A DNA stretch of 17,399 nt from Thiomargarita sp. (GCA_020721025.1 DYNO01000010.1:15365-32763), one strand, 5' to 3'. Numbered from the stretch's first letter, positions 7,367-16,067 are shown. Notes: generated by a model not told the origin, from the sequence alone. Numbers and translations: made by a program.

Positions 7367-8317
7367 ATGATTATCGTGACCGGTGGTGCTGGATTTATTG
7401 GCAGCAATTTGATTAAATCTCTCAATGAACGCGGATATCAGAAAATTCTCGCGGTCGATGATCTCACGCAAGGGCAAAAATTTCAAAACTTAGTGGATTG
7501 CGATATTCATGATTTTGAAGATAAAAAAGCCTTTTTAGACCTGATCAGCAAACGCAGTTATTTTGCCGCCACGATTGATGCCGTATTTCATCAAGGGGCT
7601 TGTTCCACCACTACTGAATGGGATGGCAAATACATGATGCAAAACAACTATGAGTATTCTAAGTCGTTGATGCAATATTGTTTAGCAAAGAAAATCCCAT
7701 TTATTTACGCATCCAGTGCTTCCGTGTATGGTGACGGTAAAATTTTCAAAGAACAACGTTCTCACGAATCGCCGCTCAATATTTATGGTTACTCTAAATT
7801 TTTGTTTGATCAATACATTCGTGAATATTTACCGATTGTGACTTCTCAAATTGCCGGACTACGTTATTTTAACGTTTATGGACCGCGTGAGCAACATAAA
7901 GCAAGTATGGCAAGCGTGGCATATCATTTTAATCAACAGTTATTGCAACACGGAAAAGTTAAGTTATTCAAGGGCTGCGATGGCTACCCCGATGGCGAAC
8001 AACGGCGAGATTTTATTTACGTGCAAGACGTGGTTGATGTGAATATCTGGTTTTTTGAACATCCAAATAAATCAGGAATTTTTAACGTCGGGACGGGGCG
8101 CAGTCAAACTTTTAACGAGGTTGCCAATGCGGTGATTGAGTGGCATGGGCGCGGGGAAATTGAATATGTTGATTTTCCAGAACATTTAAAAGGTCACTAT
8201 CAAAGTTTTACCCAAGCAGACATCCATTCATTGCGCAATACTGGTTATCTCAATCCTTTCAAAACGGTGGAACAAGGGGTGCGCGCGTATTTGGATTGGT
8301 TGAATCGAAACTTGTAA
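7367..8317 (+). CDS. hldD: ADP-L-glycero-D-manno-heptose 6-epimerase
   Basis: HldD (RfaD) converts ADP-D-glycero-beta-D-manno-heptose to the L-glycero form, the last step in making the heptose donor for the LPS inner core. The 316 residues match the family. The protein is an extended short-chain dehydrogenase: Rossmann loop GGAGFIG (6-12) at the very N-terminus, S116, and Y140-x3-K144 in YGYSK. K178 after GPREQH also matches the E. coli enzyme's position. HQGACSTT (75-82) is the typical family signature. The start is set by ACGAGG six bases before the ATG. It stands alone here, with no hldE or glycosyltransferase beside it. Confidence 0.96.
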   Translation: MIIVTGGAGFIGSNLIKSLNERGYQKILAVDDLTQGQKFQNLVDCDIHDFEDKKAFLDLISKRSYFAATIDAVFHQGACSTTTEWDGKYMMQNNYEYSKSLMQYCLAKKIPFIYASSASVYGDGKIFKEQRSHESPLNIYGYSKFLFDQYIREYLPIVTSQIAGLRYFNVYGPREQHKASMASVAYHFNQQLLQHGKVKLFKGCDGYPDGEQRRDFIYVQDVVDVNIWFFEHPNKSGIFNVGTGRSQTFNEVANAVIEWHGRGEIEYVDFPEHLKGHYQSFTQADIHSLRNTGYLNPFKTVEQGVRAYLDWLNRNL

Positions 8318-8500
8318 TCTATTGCGAATTCACTGGTGACAATTTTTCTTGATTTAGGGGAAGGTATTTAGGTATCAACAGATTGATTTTTTTGTAATAT
8401 ATCGTGACAAAGCGATGTATGAACGCATTTCATCTGTCATTTTAAAAATCGTAACATCCTTGATAACACGACCTTAAAACCAATCAATAGCAGAGGAAAT

Positions 8501-8833
8501 ATGTCATTAACCGATAATTTGTTGAAACGGCTGGATTTCTTGGAACTTGAACAAGACCGGCAACAAGAGGAAGTGATGAGCCTTGCGGAAGAGATTTCTC
8601 CAGAAATTGGGTTGAAAATGGAGAATATTAACGTGAAAAAATCAACGAAGGGTTATGTCATTTTGCTGGAATTTGCGGACGCGCCCGTGAGCGAATGGTC
8701 AGATGAAACCAATGGTTGGCGAAGTAAGAATTTGGGGAGTCGTTATACGTCCATTCAACAAGCCGATAAAAAACTTGCAATTCTTAAGCAGAAGTGGCCC
8801 GAATATCCATTGAGAATTGGATTGATTACTTGA
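8501..8833 (+). CDS. Hypothetical protein, 110 residues
   Basis: I do not recognise the family. AGAGGAA ends 2 bases before the ATG and the frame is free of competing genes, so it is probably real. The first 35 residues are charged and heptad-like (LLKRLDFLELEQDRQQEEVMS) and may form a coiled coil. The rest looks like a small alpha/beta domain with strands around VKKSTKGYVILLEF and a helix around QQADKKLAILKQKW. There is no signal peptide, membrane segment or cysteine, so it is predicted cytoplasmic. It stands between hldD and an MFS gene, 183 and 96 bases away, which says little about function. Confidence 0.75.
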   Translation: MSLTDNLLKRLDFLELEQDRQQEEVMSLAEEISPEIGLKMENINVKKSTKGYVILLEFADAPVSEWSDETNGWRSKNLGSRYTSIQQADKKLAILKQKWPEYPLRIGLIT

Positions 8834-8871
8834 TGTTTTGCAAACAGGTCATTTATGCAGTCTTTGGTGGA

Positions 8872-8916
8872 ATCCAAATTTGAGTTTGGACTTCGGTAAG
8901 GGGAATTCAAATTTGG
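8872..8916. promoter_or_regulatory. Inverted repeat just upstream of the MFS transporter gene
   Basis: TCCAAATTTGA (8872-8882) and TCAAATTTGGA (8906-8916) are perfect 11-base reverse complements around a 23-base spacer, ending 13 bases before the MFS ATG. Each arm contains CAAATTTG, itself a palindrome. It could be a pair of operator sites or an mRNA hairpin masking the start. No regulator gene is adjacent. Confidence 0.5.
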
Positions 8917-8929
8917 AGCAAATGAGACG

Positions 8930-10069
8930 ATGAAAAATTTATTGATTATTCTGTATATTACCGCATTGGGATTCATGGCGTTGTATGCCCCACAACCGCT
9001 TTTGCCTCTGTTGAGCGAAGAATTACACGTTAATATCACCCAAATCTCCCTGCTGATTAGCGTCACCTTATTTCCTCTCAGTCTCGCTCCAATTTTATAC
9101 GGTTTTATTTTAGAATCTGTGCCTTCAAAAGCCATGCTAAAAACTGCAATTCTATGGCTTGCTCTCAGCGAATTGGGATTTTTATGGCTGACCGACTTTG
9201 GGCTATTAGTGGGAATTCGATTTTTGCAAGGTCTGTTATTGCCTGCTATTTTTACCGCGTTAGTGACTTATTTGTCGATGACTACTCCCACTGCGTCTAT
9301 GCCACGAGTTTTATCATTTTATATTGCAACGACCATTTTTGGTGGATTTTTAGGGCGTTTCCTCGCTGGGATGATGGCAACCTATTCACATTGGCAATTT
9401 GTTTTTTTAATCATCATATTAGGTTTGTTATATGGCTACCGTTTATTATCCCTGTTAGACAGCGACAGCCGCTTACACTTTGTGCGCCCCACCCGACAAA
9501 ATATCCTCAACGCGCTGCGTAACCCCATCTATAATAAAATTTATTTGATCATTTTTTTGATATTTTTCTGTTTTGCCTCCATTTTAAATTCGTTACCGTT
9601 TCGGATGACAGAATTGCAACATCATACTTCCGAATTGACCATCGCGATCATGTATGCCGGCTACCTCATTGGTATTGTGGTTGTTTTGAATGGGGTACGC
9701 ATTAATCGTTGGTGTAAGGGGGAAAGTAATACAGTTTTTTTAGGGGCAACAATATTTTTAAGCGCGCTGTTACTATTCAACGTGCCCAGTGTTATCGTTA
9801 TGTTTTTTAACATGTTTTTGTTGTGTGCCGGAATGTTCTTGGTGCATGGTGTGTTGGCGGGGTATCTCAATCAGCTTGCGACGCACGATAAAGGCATTGT
9901 CAATGGCATGTATATCGCATTGTATTACGCCGGAGGTTCATTAGGTTCATATCTTCCAGCATTTATCTATCGTGGGCTGGGTTGGAATGTTTATCTATTA
10001 TTTTTATGCTGCCTAGTTTTAATCGCGATGAGCATGGTGAAATTCTTAATCGTACCCCACCGCGCTTAA
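8930..10069 (+). CDS. MFS transporter, possibly YnfM-type efflux
   Basis: A 379-residue major facilitator superfamily carrier with about twelve membrane segments, the first beginning at residue 4, and a cytoplasmic loop around residues 180-195 that separates the two six-helix halves. The motif YAPQPLLPLLSEEL after the first segment and the GxLxGRxxxG-like FGGFLGRFLAGMMA near 143-156 resemble the YnfM/arabinose-efflux group of proton antiporters. The substrate cannot be read from the sequence. Initiation is weak (GAGA about 5 bases upstream), and an inverted repeat lies immediately before the gene. It ends exactly where the long inverted-repeat block begins. Confidence 0.85.
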   Translation: MKNLLIILYITALGFMALYAPQPLLPLLSEELHVNITQISLLISVTLFPLSLAPILYGFILESVPSKAMLKTAILWLALSELGFLWLTDFGLLVGIRFLQGLLLPAIFTALVTYLSMTTPTASMPRVLSFYIATTIFGGFLGRFLAGMMATYSHWQFVFLIIILGLLYGYRLLSLLDSDSRLHFVRPTRQNILNALRNPIYNKIYLIIFLIFFCFASILNSLPFRMTELQHHTSELTIAIMYAGYLIGIVVVLNGVRINRWCKGESNTVFLGATIFLSALLLFNVPSVIVMFFNMFLLCAGMFLVHGVLAGYLNQLATHDKGIVNGMYIALYYAGGSLGSYLPAFIYRGLGWNVYLLFLCCLVLIAMSMVKFLIVPHRA

Positions 10070-10488
10070 AGCCATTGACTTAATGAATTGCGATTTAAAA
10101 TATGCTTTGTTATCTGGTTTTAAGCAATAAAACTTTACGAAATGACAATACAGTAATTTTTTTATTAAATAAAACAAACGGTTCCTCGTTCCGATGCGCC
10201 GCGTTGGAATGCAGCCCGGACGCTCCAGCGTCACGAATGACGATTTTCAACTGATTGCTTTTTATCATCTTGATGAAAAATTGCTGCTCCGTTGAAATGG
10301 AAAGCGAAATACAGATGCTTGAAACTCATCAAATTTGAACCGGTGACGCGGAGCGTCCGGGCTGCATTCCAACGCGGCGCATCGGAACGAGGAACTGTTT
10401 GTTTTATTTGATAAAATTTACCATATTGTCATTTTGAGTCACAATTCCTTAAGTCAATGGCTTTGCGCCGGCGCATGGGAACGAGAAA
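10069..10488. repeat. Nested inverted-repeat block between the MFS gene and dapE
   Basis: This is the longest gene-free stretch (469 bases to dapE). The outer arms 10069-10090 and 10442-10463 match in reverse complement at 21 of 22 positions. The inner arms 10167-10234 (68 bases) and 10343-10409 (67 bases) match except for one substitution and one single-base gap. Between them, AAATGACAATA (about 10140-10150) also recurs inverted near 10426-10436, while the left side has roughly 40 extra bases. A further partial copy of the inner motif (CTCGTTCC.ATGCGCCG) lies at 10465-10488 in the right-arm orientation and contains the palindrome GCGCCGGCGC. The centre (10235-10342) is unique and encodes no transposase. 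It looks like an inverted pair of dispersed repeats. Confidence 0.85.
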
Positions 10489-10538
10489 AATTTTTAAAAC
10501 CATCCAATTTATTGTTTATGTCTCTGGAAAAATAACTT

Positions 10539-11666
10539 ATGTCAAAAACTTTAGACCTTGCTATTGCCCTAATACAGCGTGCTTCGATCACTCCCAAAGA
10601 TGAAGGGTGTCAACTGTTGATTGCACAATATTTGCGACCCTTGGGTTTTGAAATTGAACATTTGCGTTATGGTGACGTTGATAACTTGTGGGCAAGACGA
10701 GGAAAATCCGCGCCCTTATTCGTTTTTGCTGGGCATACTGATGTCGTTCCCACGGGTAATCTTGACGCATGGCAATTTCCCCCGTTTTCCGCCACGCAAC
10801 ACGATGGTTTTTTATACGGACGCGGCAGTGCAGATATGAAGGGCAGCATCGCGGCAATGTTGGTCGCGGTCGAGAATTTTGTGCAACACTATCCGCAACA
10901 TTTGGGTTCTATTGGATTTTTAATCACCAGTGATGAAGAAGGTCCATCCGTTGACGGTACAGTAAAAGTGGTGGAACATTTACAAGCGCGTCAAGAAACC
11001 ATTGATTATTGTCTGATTGGGGAACCGACGAGCGTACAACAATTAGGCGATATGGTCAAGACAGGGCGACGGGGTTCGCTGAGTGGACATTTAACCGTGC
11101 ACGGCACTCAAGGACATGTTGCTTATCCCCATTTATCTGACAATCCAATTCATCGTTTTTCCCCCATATTGAATGCGTTATGTCAAATGGAATGGGATCA
11201 GGGCAATGAATTTTTTCCTCCCACCACCTTTCAAATCTCGAATATTCATGCGGGAACCGGAGCAAATAATGTGATTCCCGGTGATTTACGGGTAGATTTT
11301 AATTTTCGCTACAGCACCGCAGTCACGCGCGACGAATTGCAAACTCGCGTTATTCAGCTCTTTGACAGCCACAAGTTGCGTTACACCCTAGATTGGGAAA
11401 ATTCAGGTCAGCCCTTCCTCACCGAAGCAGGAAATCTAGTGCAAGCAGTGCAAACAGTCATTACAGAAGTATGCAAGATTGACACTACATTATCCACCAG
11501 CGGCGGCACCTCAGATGGTCGCTTCATCGCTCCGACAGGCGCACAAGTCGTGGAGTTTGGACCAGTCAATGCCACGATTCACAAAATTAACGAATCTGTC
11601 AAAATTACCGACTTGGACACGTTGACCACCGCTTATTTCAAAATTTTGGAACAATTGCTCGTGTAA
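10539..11666 (+). CDS. dapE: Succinyl-diaminopimelate desuccinylase
   Basis: DapE hydrolyses N-succinyl-LL-diaminopimelate to LL-diaminopimelate and succinate, in the succinylase route to meso-diaminopimelate (cell wall) and lysine. It is a 375-residue M20 dizinc enzyme of full length. Metal and catalytic residues are all present: H66 and D68 in GHTDVV, D99 in GRGSADMKG, E133 and E134 in TSDEEG, E162 in GEPTS, and H348 in ATIHKINE. The dimerisation lid domain occupies about residues 180-290 and carries TGANNVIPG. The start is supported by the N-terminal alignment; only a weak GGA lies 10 bases upstream. No other dap gene is nearby, and a repeat block precedes it. Confidence 0.97.
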   Translation: MSKTLDLAIALIQRASITPKDEGCQLLIAQYLRPLGFEIEHLRYGDVDNLWARRGKSAPLFVFAGHTDVVPTGNLDAWQFPPFSATQHDGFLYGRGSADMKGSIAAMLVAVENFVQHYPQHLGSIGFLITSDEEGPSVDGTVKVVEHLQARQETIDYCLIGEPTSVQQLGDMVKTGRRGSLSGHLTVHGTQGHVAYPHLSDNPIHRFSPILNALCQMEWDQGNEFFPPTTFQISNIHAGTGANNVIPGDLRVDFNFRYSTAVTRDELQTRVIQLFDSHKLRYTLDWENSGQPFLTEAGNLVQAVQTVITEVCKIDTTLSTSGGTSDGRFIAPTGAQVVEFGPVNATIHKINESVKITDLDTLTTAYFKILEQLLV

Positions 11667-11693
11667 CGCCGCGTGATACGCCTAAAATAAAAC

Positions 11694-11722
11694 TTGCCAT
11701 TACACAAAACTCCCGTTATACT
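11694..11722 (+). promoter_or_regulatory. Sigma70-type promoter of rppH
   Basis: TTGCCA (11694-11699) and TATACT (11717-11722) each match five of six consensus bases, with the ideal 17-base spacer. Transcription would start near 11729, leaving about 62 bases of leader before the rppH ATG. This is the best promoter in the window and shows that rppH need not depend on dapE. Confidence 0.7.
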
Positions 11723-11791
11723 TTCAACAACTGAAGCATTTCACACGATTGTCGTATTTACTCCATCTACAAAATTATAGACTTGTTAATC

Positions 11792-12373
11792 ATGATTGAC
11801 ACACAAGGTTATCGAGCAAACATTGGTATTATCTTAACGAATCAGGAACGGCAGGTATTGTGGACCAAACGAGTAGGTCAGAATGCTTGGCAATTTCCTC
11901 AAGGCGGGATGAAACCTAGTGAAGCACCGCGTGAAGCCATGTTCCGAGAGTTGTATGAAGAACTGGGGCTACGGGCGCGTCAGGTGCATGTGGTTGGCAA
12001 TACAAAGGGATGGTTGCGCTATCGCTTGCCTGAGAATCTGGTGCGTTATCATCAACGTCCACTGTGTATTGGTCAAAAACAAATATGGTTTATGTTGCGT
12101 TTGTTGTGTAAAGAAAGTGAAATACGGTTCGACGCAAAAGGAATTCCTGAGTTTGAAGCATACAAGTGGGTGGATTATTGGCAGCCATTGCAGGAAGTCG
12201 TTTATTTTAAACGTAAAGTTTATGAACAAGCACTTTCAGAACTATCATGTTTGGCGGGTCGTCCTACCAAACCGGCGTACCTTGTGACTTCTGACGTTAT
12301 CGGTGAACCCGTTGAATTGATGACTGAAAATTCGCATCACACCGTGATTGATCCTCACAAACTGCGTAGATGA
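11792..12373 (+). CDS. rppH: RNA pyrophosphohydrolase (Nudix)
   Basis: RppH removes pyrophosphate from the 5' triphosphate of mRNAs and so triggers RNase E-dependent decay. It has 193 residues. The N-terminus MIDTQGYRANIGIIL is characteristic, followed by WQFPQGG and a perfect Nudix box from G38 to L60, with R52, E53, E56 and E57 for metal binding. The region around YRLPENLVRYHQRPLCIGQKQIWF is typical of the bacterial enzyme. The C-terminal 30 residues are a variable tail. ATG at 11792 gives the canonical start; TTG at 11783 would add three residues. No clear Shine-Dalgarno is seen. It has its own strong promoter upstream, in the gap after dapE, and converges on the DUF922-like gene. Confidence 0.95.
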   Translation: MIDTQGYRANIGIILTNQERQVLWTKRVGQNAWQFPQGGMKPSEAPREAMFRELYEELGLRARQVHVVGNTKGWLRYRLPENLVRYHQRPLCIGQKQIWFMLRLLCKESEIRFDAKGIPEFEAYKWVDYWQPLQEVVYFKRKVYEQALSELSCLAGRPTKPAYLVTSDVIGEPVELMTENSHHTVIDPHKLRR

Positions 12374-12406
12374 TACTTTCAGAAAAACAGCAACCTTAAA
12401 ATTAGC

Positions 12407-12520
12407 GGTCTGAATGCAGATTCACCCAAATGAAAAATTTGCAACAACGATATGATTTTTTAACAATTTTATCCTGTCACCAATCAAATTTTTCAATTTT
12501 GTGAATCTTCAGTTCAGACC
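12407..12520. repeat. 114-base palindromic repeat between convergent genes (copy C)
   Basis: The outer arms 12407-12425 (GGTCTGAATGCAGATTCAC) and 12501-12520 (GTGAATCTTCAGTTCAGACC) pair with one mismatch and one single-base gap. Pairing continues inward: TGAAAAATTTG (12431-12441) faces CAAATTTTTCA (12485-12495). The loop, about 12442-12484, is unique. It has the same GTCTGAA/TTCAGAC ends as the copy at 2594-2637, and like it lies between two convergent genes (rppH and the DUF922-like gene), where it could form a hairpin in either transcript. Confidence 0.7.
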
Positions 12521-12574
12521 ATCAATCATTCGGTTTGCATCAGCGTTTTGTAGGGTTACACAGTTCAAATTAGT

Positions 12575-13420
12575 TCACTGCTTTTTTCCCTGCCATTGAC
12601 CCGAATTGCCATCCTCGTCATCATCTTGCCACGTTCCATTGAAACTTAAACCATCTGCGCTAAATTTTAGACGCGCCGTCCCTGTTGCACCGCCTTCATC
12701 CCAGCTCACTTCCAGCACCCGCCCTGTCAATGTCCCTTTGAGTGTACCGTGAACCGTTTCATCGTCAGAATTCACATAATCATAAGTTCCCGATACAGTT
12801 TTACCGCGTTGTTTCAGTTTTAAATTTCCAAAATCAGTTTCCCAAATACCATTTAAATCAATCTCTTGATTAGACTCAGTACGCTTTTTCGAGCTATTAA
12901 TCACGATCTGCTTATCTGAACCGTAATCATCCAAGTTTTCCAACTTCTTAGCCACCAACCGATTCCAACGTTTTTGTTCGGCTTTATCACGAGAATGTTC
13001 CGTTTCTTCATCATATTGCACCTGCGTCCGTTTCGCTGCCTTCAAGACCTCATCAAACGCTTTTTTGACTTGATCCGCGCTGGTAGCAAACTCAATTTTC
13101 TGCTTAAACAATCGAATATGTAACTGTGCAATGTCAACATGGAGTTGTTCATGTTGCAGCAAATAATCGCTTTCCTTACCCTCACGAACCCATGACTTAC
13201 TGGTTTGAAAACAACTCTCGGCTAACACTTTATTGCCCTTCCAACGATAGTAGAGATACCAATACGTCATTGCTGCAAAAGGAGAATCTTCCGCAACCGT
13301 CCCTTGAAAATCACTCCATTGCAATTTTGGGCGTTCATGCCAATCAATACAATTTTCTACCGCATTTGCCGCAGAATACCACAAACACAGCATTGTAAAA
13401 AACACAAAACTGAATTTCAT
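12575..13420 (-). CDS. Secreted DUF922-like putative metalloprotease with C-terminal beta-rich domain
   Basis: 281 residues in two parts. Residues 1-20 are a clear signal peptide ending in SAANA, so it is exported. Residues 25-160 resemble DUF922: WSDFQG (35-40), then HEQLHVDIAQLH with H90, E91, H94 and H101, a zinc-binding HExxH-like site. C24 and C70 could form a disulfide. A Lys/Glu-rich helical linker follows. Residues 187-280 form a separate repeat-like beta domain with GIWETDFGNLKLKQ, VSGTYDY, GTLKGTLTGRVLEVSW and FNGTWQ, reminiscent of small barrel domains that bind ligands or surfaces. DUF922 is a family of unknown function thought to be protease-like. AGAGGGA before the ATG supports the start. 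The frameshifted kinase gene lies upstream on the same strand. Confidence 0.72.
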   Translation of the reverse strand: MKFSFVFFTMLCLWYSAANAVENCIDWHERPKLQWSDFQGTVAEDSPFAAMTYWYLYYRWKGNKVLAESCFQTSKSWVREGKESDYLLQHEQLHVDIAQLHIRLFKQKIEFATSADQVKKAFDEVLKAAKRTQVQYDEETEHSRDKAEQKRWNRLVAKKLENLDDYGSDKQIVINSSKKRTESNQEIDLNGIWETDFGNLKLKQRGKTVSGTYDYVNSDDETVHGTLKGTLTGRVLEVSWDEGGATGTARLKFSADGLSFNGTWQDDDEDGNSGQWQGKKQ

Positions 13421-13475
13421 ATTCCCTCTGAATTTATAAAATAAGTAATGATGACGACGCAGGATTTTTCACAGC

Positions 13476-13504
13476 AATATCTTAACCGGAAGGCAGATCG
13501 TCAA
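13476..13504 (-). promoter_or_regulatory. Candidate promoter of the DUF922-like gene
   Basis: Reading the minus strand, TTGACG (13504-13499) and GATATT (13481-13476) are separated by 17 bases, about 55 bases before the ATG at 13420. The -35 matches five and the -10 four of six consensus bases. This would let the gene be expressed independently of the damaged kinase gene upstream. Confidence 0.42.
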
Positions 13505-13558
13505 TGTTACTGAATTTACTACAATACAGAATTCCGCCCGCTGTCCTCCACCCCTTTG

Positions 13559-16015
13559 TTATTGTAAACTTTGCGCATAGGGTCGTAAAATTTCGCAGAT
13601 GGCTCGATCTTGCAAATCTTCAGCTAAGTTCGTAATTCTTTTAATAAATGGCGAAAGTTCTTGATAACTACTTTCCAATTGTTGCAAATAATCCAAAATC
13701 CCCTGAATATCTCCAATCGTGGCTAAATTGAATAACTCCAGTGCTTGCTCTTGGGATAAAATATGGCATTCTGTAGCCAAATCACTAGATTCAGAATTAT
13801 TTTCTGGGATAATATTCTCTGTAATCCAAGAAAGTTTCAGATGTTTTTGAAGACATTTTAACAATTCTTCGATTTGCACGGGTTTGGCAATAAAATCATC
13901 ACAACCCGAAGTTAAACTTGCATGTTGATGATAATCAAACGCACTGGCTGAGACGGCAATGATCAAAGTATCTTTAAAATCAGTATATTCGCGCAACCGC
14001 CGCACCGTTTCAAACCCATCCATGACCGGCATAAATAAATCGAGCAAGATGACATCGGGCTGCCAGCCGAACGCTTTTTCTAAACATTGTTCGCCATTTT
14101 CTGCCTCTTGAATGTCAAAACCCAAGGGAACCAGCAGTTTTGACAAAACAGAGCGATTTTCCCATTTATCATCAACCAGTAACACTTTACAAATTTTTGG
14201 TTTTTCATCAACAATCAGATGATAGCCGGTAATGATGAAATTATCTTTTGGCTTGGAAATATAATCAGTTACTTCAGGCAGTTCTAATTCAAACCAAAAT
14301 TGACTGCCCTTCCCCAACTGACTGCTGACTTTCACCTGAGTGTCCATCATTATTGCAAGTTTTTGGGTAATGGCTAATCCCAGTCCCGTGCCTTCATTTT
14401 TATATTTGTCTTGACCAACTTGTTGAAATGGAAGAAAAATTTTTGATAAATGTTCTTCTGCCACCCCAATGCCTGTGTCATGAATTTCAAACAGGGCGCG
14501 AGATTTTTCTTTGAAATAATTGACTCTCAATACCACGCTACCATGATCGGTAAATTTGATGGCGTTGCTCAGTAAGTTGATCAGAATTTGTCGCAAGCGT
14601 TTTTCATCAGTGCGTACCACGGGCGGCAATACGGAAAGTTGTTGATAACTAAATACAATATGTTTCTGTTTGGCGCGCATTTGAAATAAATCAATGATGC
14701 TGCGCAGAAAATCTTGCAGATGAAATTCGGTAGGACACAATTCAACTCGATTTGCCTCAATTTTGGATAAATCTAAAATATCGTTGATTAAATTTAATAA
14801 ATACTCACCACTGCGCTGCATAATTTTAATACTTTCATGCTGTTGTAGCGTCAGTGAGGTATCGCGTTTTAAAATTTGTGCATAGCCCAAAATCGCATTC
14901 AGTGGGGTGCGCAATTCGTGGCTCATGTTGGCGAGAAAGGCACTTTTGGCTCGGTTAGCGGCTTCCGCGGCGAGTTTGGCTTGTTCCATCGCTTGCATCA
15001 GTTTGACCGCGTTGGCATCTGATTGTTTTCGTTCAGTAATATCTCGTGCAATGGCGATGAAACGGCTGCGTTGTCCTTGCATTTGAATGTATTGAATCGA
15101 GACTTCGACCGGCAATAAGCCATTCATTTTGTGCTTATGCACCGTCTCAATAGTGATCGCGATCAGGTCTATTTGCAAAGGTTTTAATAAATCAAAGGCT
15201 TGGTGCAAAGTGTATTCTGGGTTGATGTCGGCAAAGCTCATGTGCAATAATTCAACTTCGGTATAACCTAATTGTCTGATTGCACCCTGATTCACGTAGA
15301 TTAATTCTAAAGTTTCCGCATCAAGCATGAATACGCCGTCTAAAGTGATATCGAGCGTTGTTTTGAATTGATTCAATCGGAAAATCAAGTCTTTAGTATT
15401 CGCTTCTGCGCGTTTTTGCTCGGTGATATCTTCGACATTTGCCCAGATGTAGGAAGCTCCCTTGTGTTGTACCAATAAACCTGAAAGACGCACGGGGACA
15501 AGGTGCCCTTTTTTGTGAATGTATTCTTTTTCGTAAGTGCCAAATCGTCCCAGTTTGCGCACTTCTTCAATCCTTTGTTGGGTGGTTCGCAAATATTCCA
15601 TCGGTGTGATGTCGTACATGCTTAATTTTCCAATAATTTCTTCTACCGAGTAACCGATGATGTTGGCAAAACTGGAGTTGACTTCTTCAAAGATTTCTGC
15701 GCCATCTAAATGAATTAGCACCAAACCGATTTGCGCTTCTTCAATTAAAGTGCGCCGGTATTGTTCACTTTCACGCAATTCGTCTTCAATGCGTTTTCTT
15801 TCCGTAATATCAACTGCAACTCCTTGAACTAATTTAGGATTATTTTTAGTATCGCGCACAATTAATGCTCTGTCGTGTAACCAAATGGTGTGTCCATCCC
15901 GGGATTTCATCCGATATTCTGATAAGGAAGGACGGTTTTCTGTTTCAGCTTGTTGATATTCGGTTAATACTTGTTTTAAATCATCAGGATGCACCAGTTT
16001 GAACCAGAGTTGCAA
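13559..16015 (-). CDS. PAS-containing hybrid histidine kinase, 3' part of a frameshifted gene
   Basis: This 818-residue frame carries the whole signalling core. It begins inside a PAS domain (1-73). Two more PAS/PAC units follow (about 82-200 and 210-330), with DITERK-type ends. Next come HisKA with phospho-accepting H366 in SHELRTP, a HATPase with N484 (N box), DTGIG at 513-517 and GTGLGL at 542-547, and a receiver domain (608-725) with D615/D616, phospho-acceptor D659, S689 and K711. A helical tail (750-818) without a typical HPt histidine motif ends it. All catalytic residues are intact. The start is only the first available TTG in a coding run that continues from upstream in another frame (see 16068-17357), with no ribosome binding site, so this is a gene fragment or a frameshifted product. 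The signal sensed is unknown; with no membrane segment it would be cytoplasmic. Confidence 0.85.
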   Translation of the reverse strand: MQLWFKLVHPDDLKQVLTEYQQAETENRPSLSEYRMKSRDGHTIWLHDRALIVRDTKNNPKLVQGVAVDITERKRIEDELRESEQYRRTLIEEAQIGLVLIHLDGAEIFEEVNSSFANIIGYSVEEIIGKLSMYDITPMEYLRTTQQRIEEVRKLGRFGTYEKEYIHKKGHLVPVRLSGLLVQHKGASYIWANVEDITEQKRAEANTKDLIFRLNQFKTTLDITLDGVFMLDAETLELIYVNQGAIRQLGYTEVELLHMSFADINPEYTLHQAFDLLKPLQIDLIAITIETVHKHKMNGLLPVEVSIQYIQMQGQRSRFIAIARDITERKQSDANAVKLMQAMEQAKLAAEAANRAKSAFLANMSHELRTPLNAILGYAQILKRDTSLTLQQHESIKIMQRSGEYLLNLINDILDLSKIEANRVELCPTEFHLQDFLRSIIDLFQMRAKQKHIVFSYQQLSVLPPVVRTDEKRLRQILINLLSNAIKFTDHGSVVLRVNYFKEKSRALFEIHDTGIGVAEEHLSKIFLPFQQVGQDKYKNEGTGLGLAITQKLAIMMDTQVKVSSQLGKGSQFWFELELPEVTDYISKPKDNFIITGYHLIVDEKPKICKVLLVDDKWENRSVLSKLLVPLGFDIQEAENGEQCLEKAFGWQPDVILLDLFMPVMDGFETVRRLREYTDFKDTLIIAVSASAFDYHQHASLTSGCDDFIAKPVQIEELLKCLQKHLKLSWITENIIPENNSESSDLATECHILSQEQALELFNLATIGDIQGILDYLQQLESSYQELSPFIKRITNLAEDLQDRAICEILRPYAQSLQ

Positions 16016-16067
16016 ATCGTTGAGCCATTCGGTTACGGTAAAACCGGTCAGTTGTTCAATTTGTGGG

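Noticed and set aside
8755..9135. 126-codon minus-strand frame
   Set aside because: It is antisense to the small hypothetical gene and the MFS start, both of which have better support.
10046..10234. 62-codon minus-strand frame across the repeat block
   Set aside because: It overlaps the end of the MFS gene and the inverted repeat; its composition follows the repeat, not a protein.
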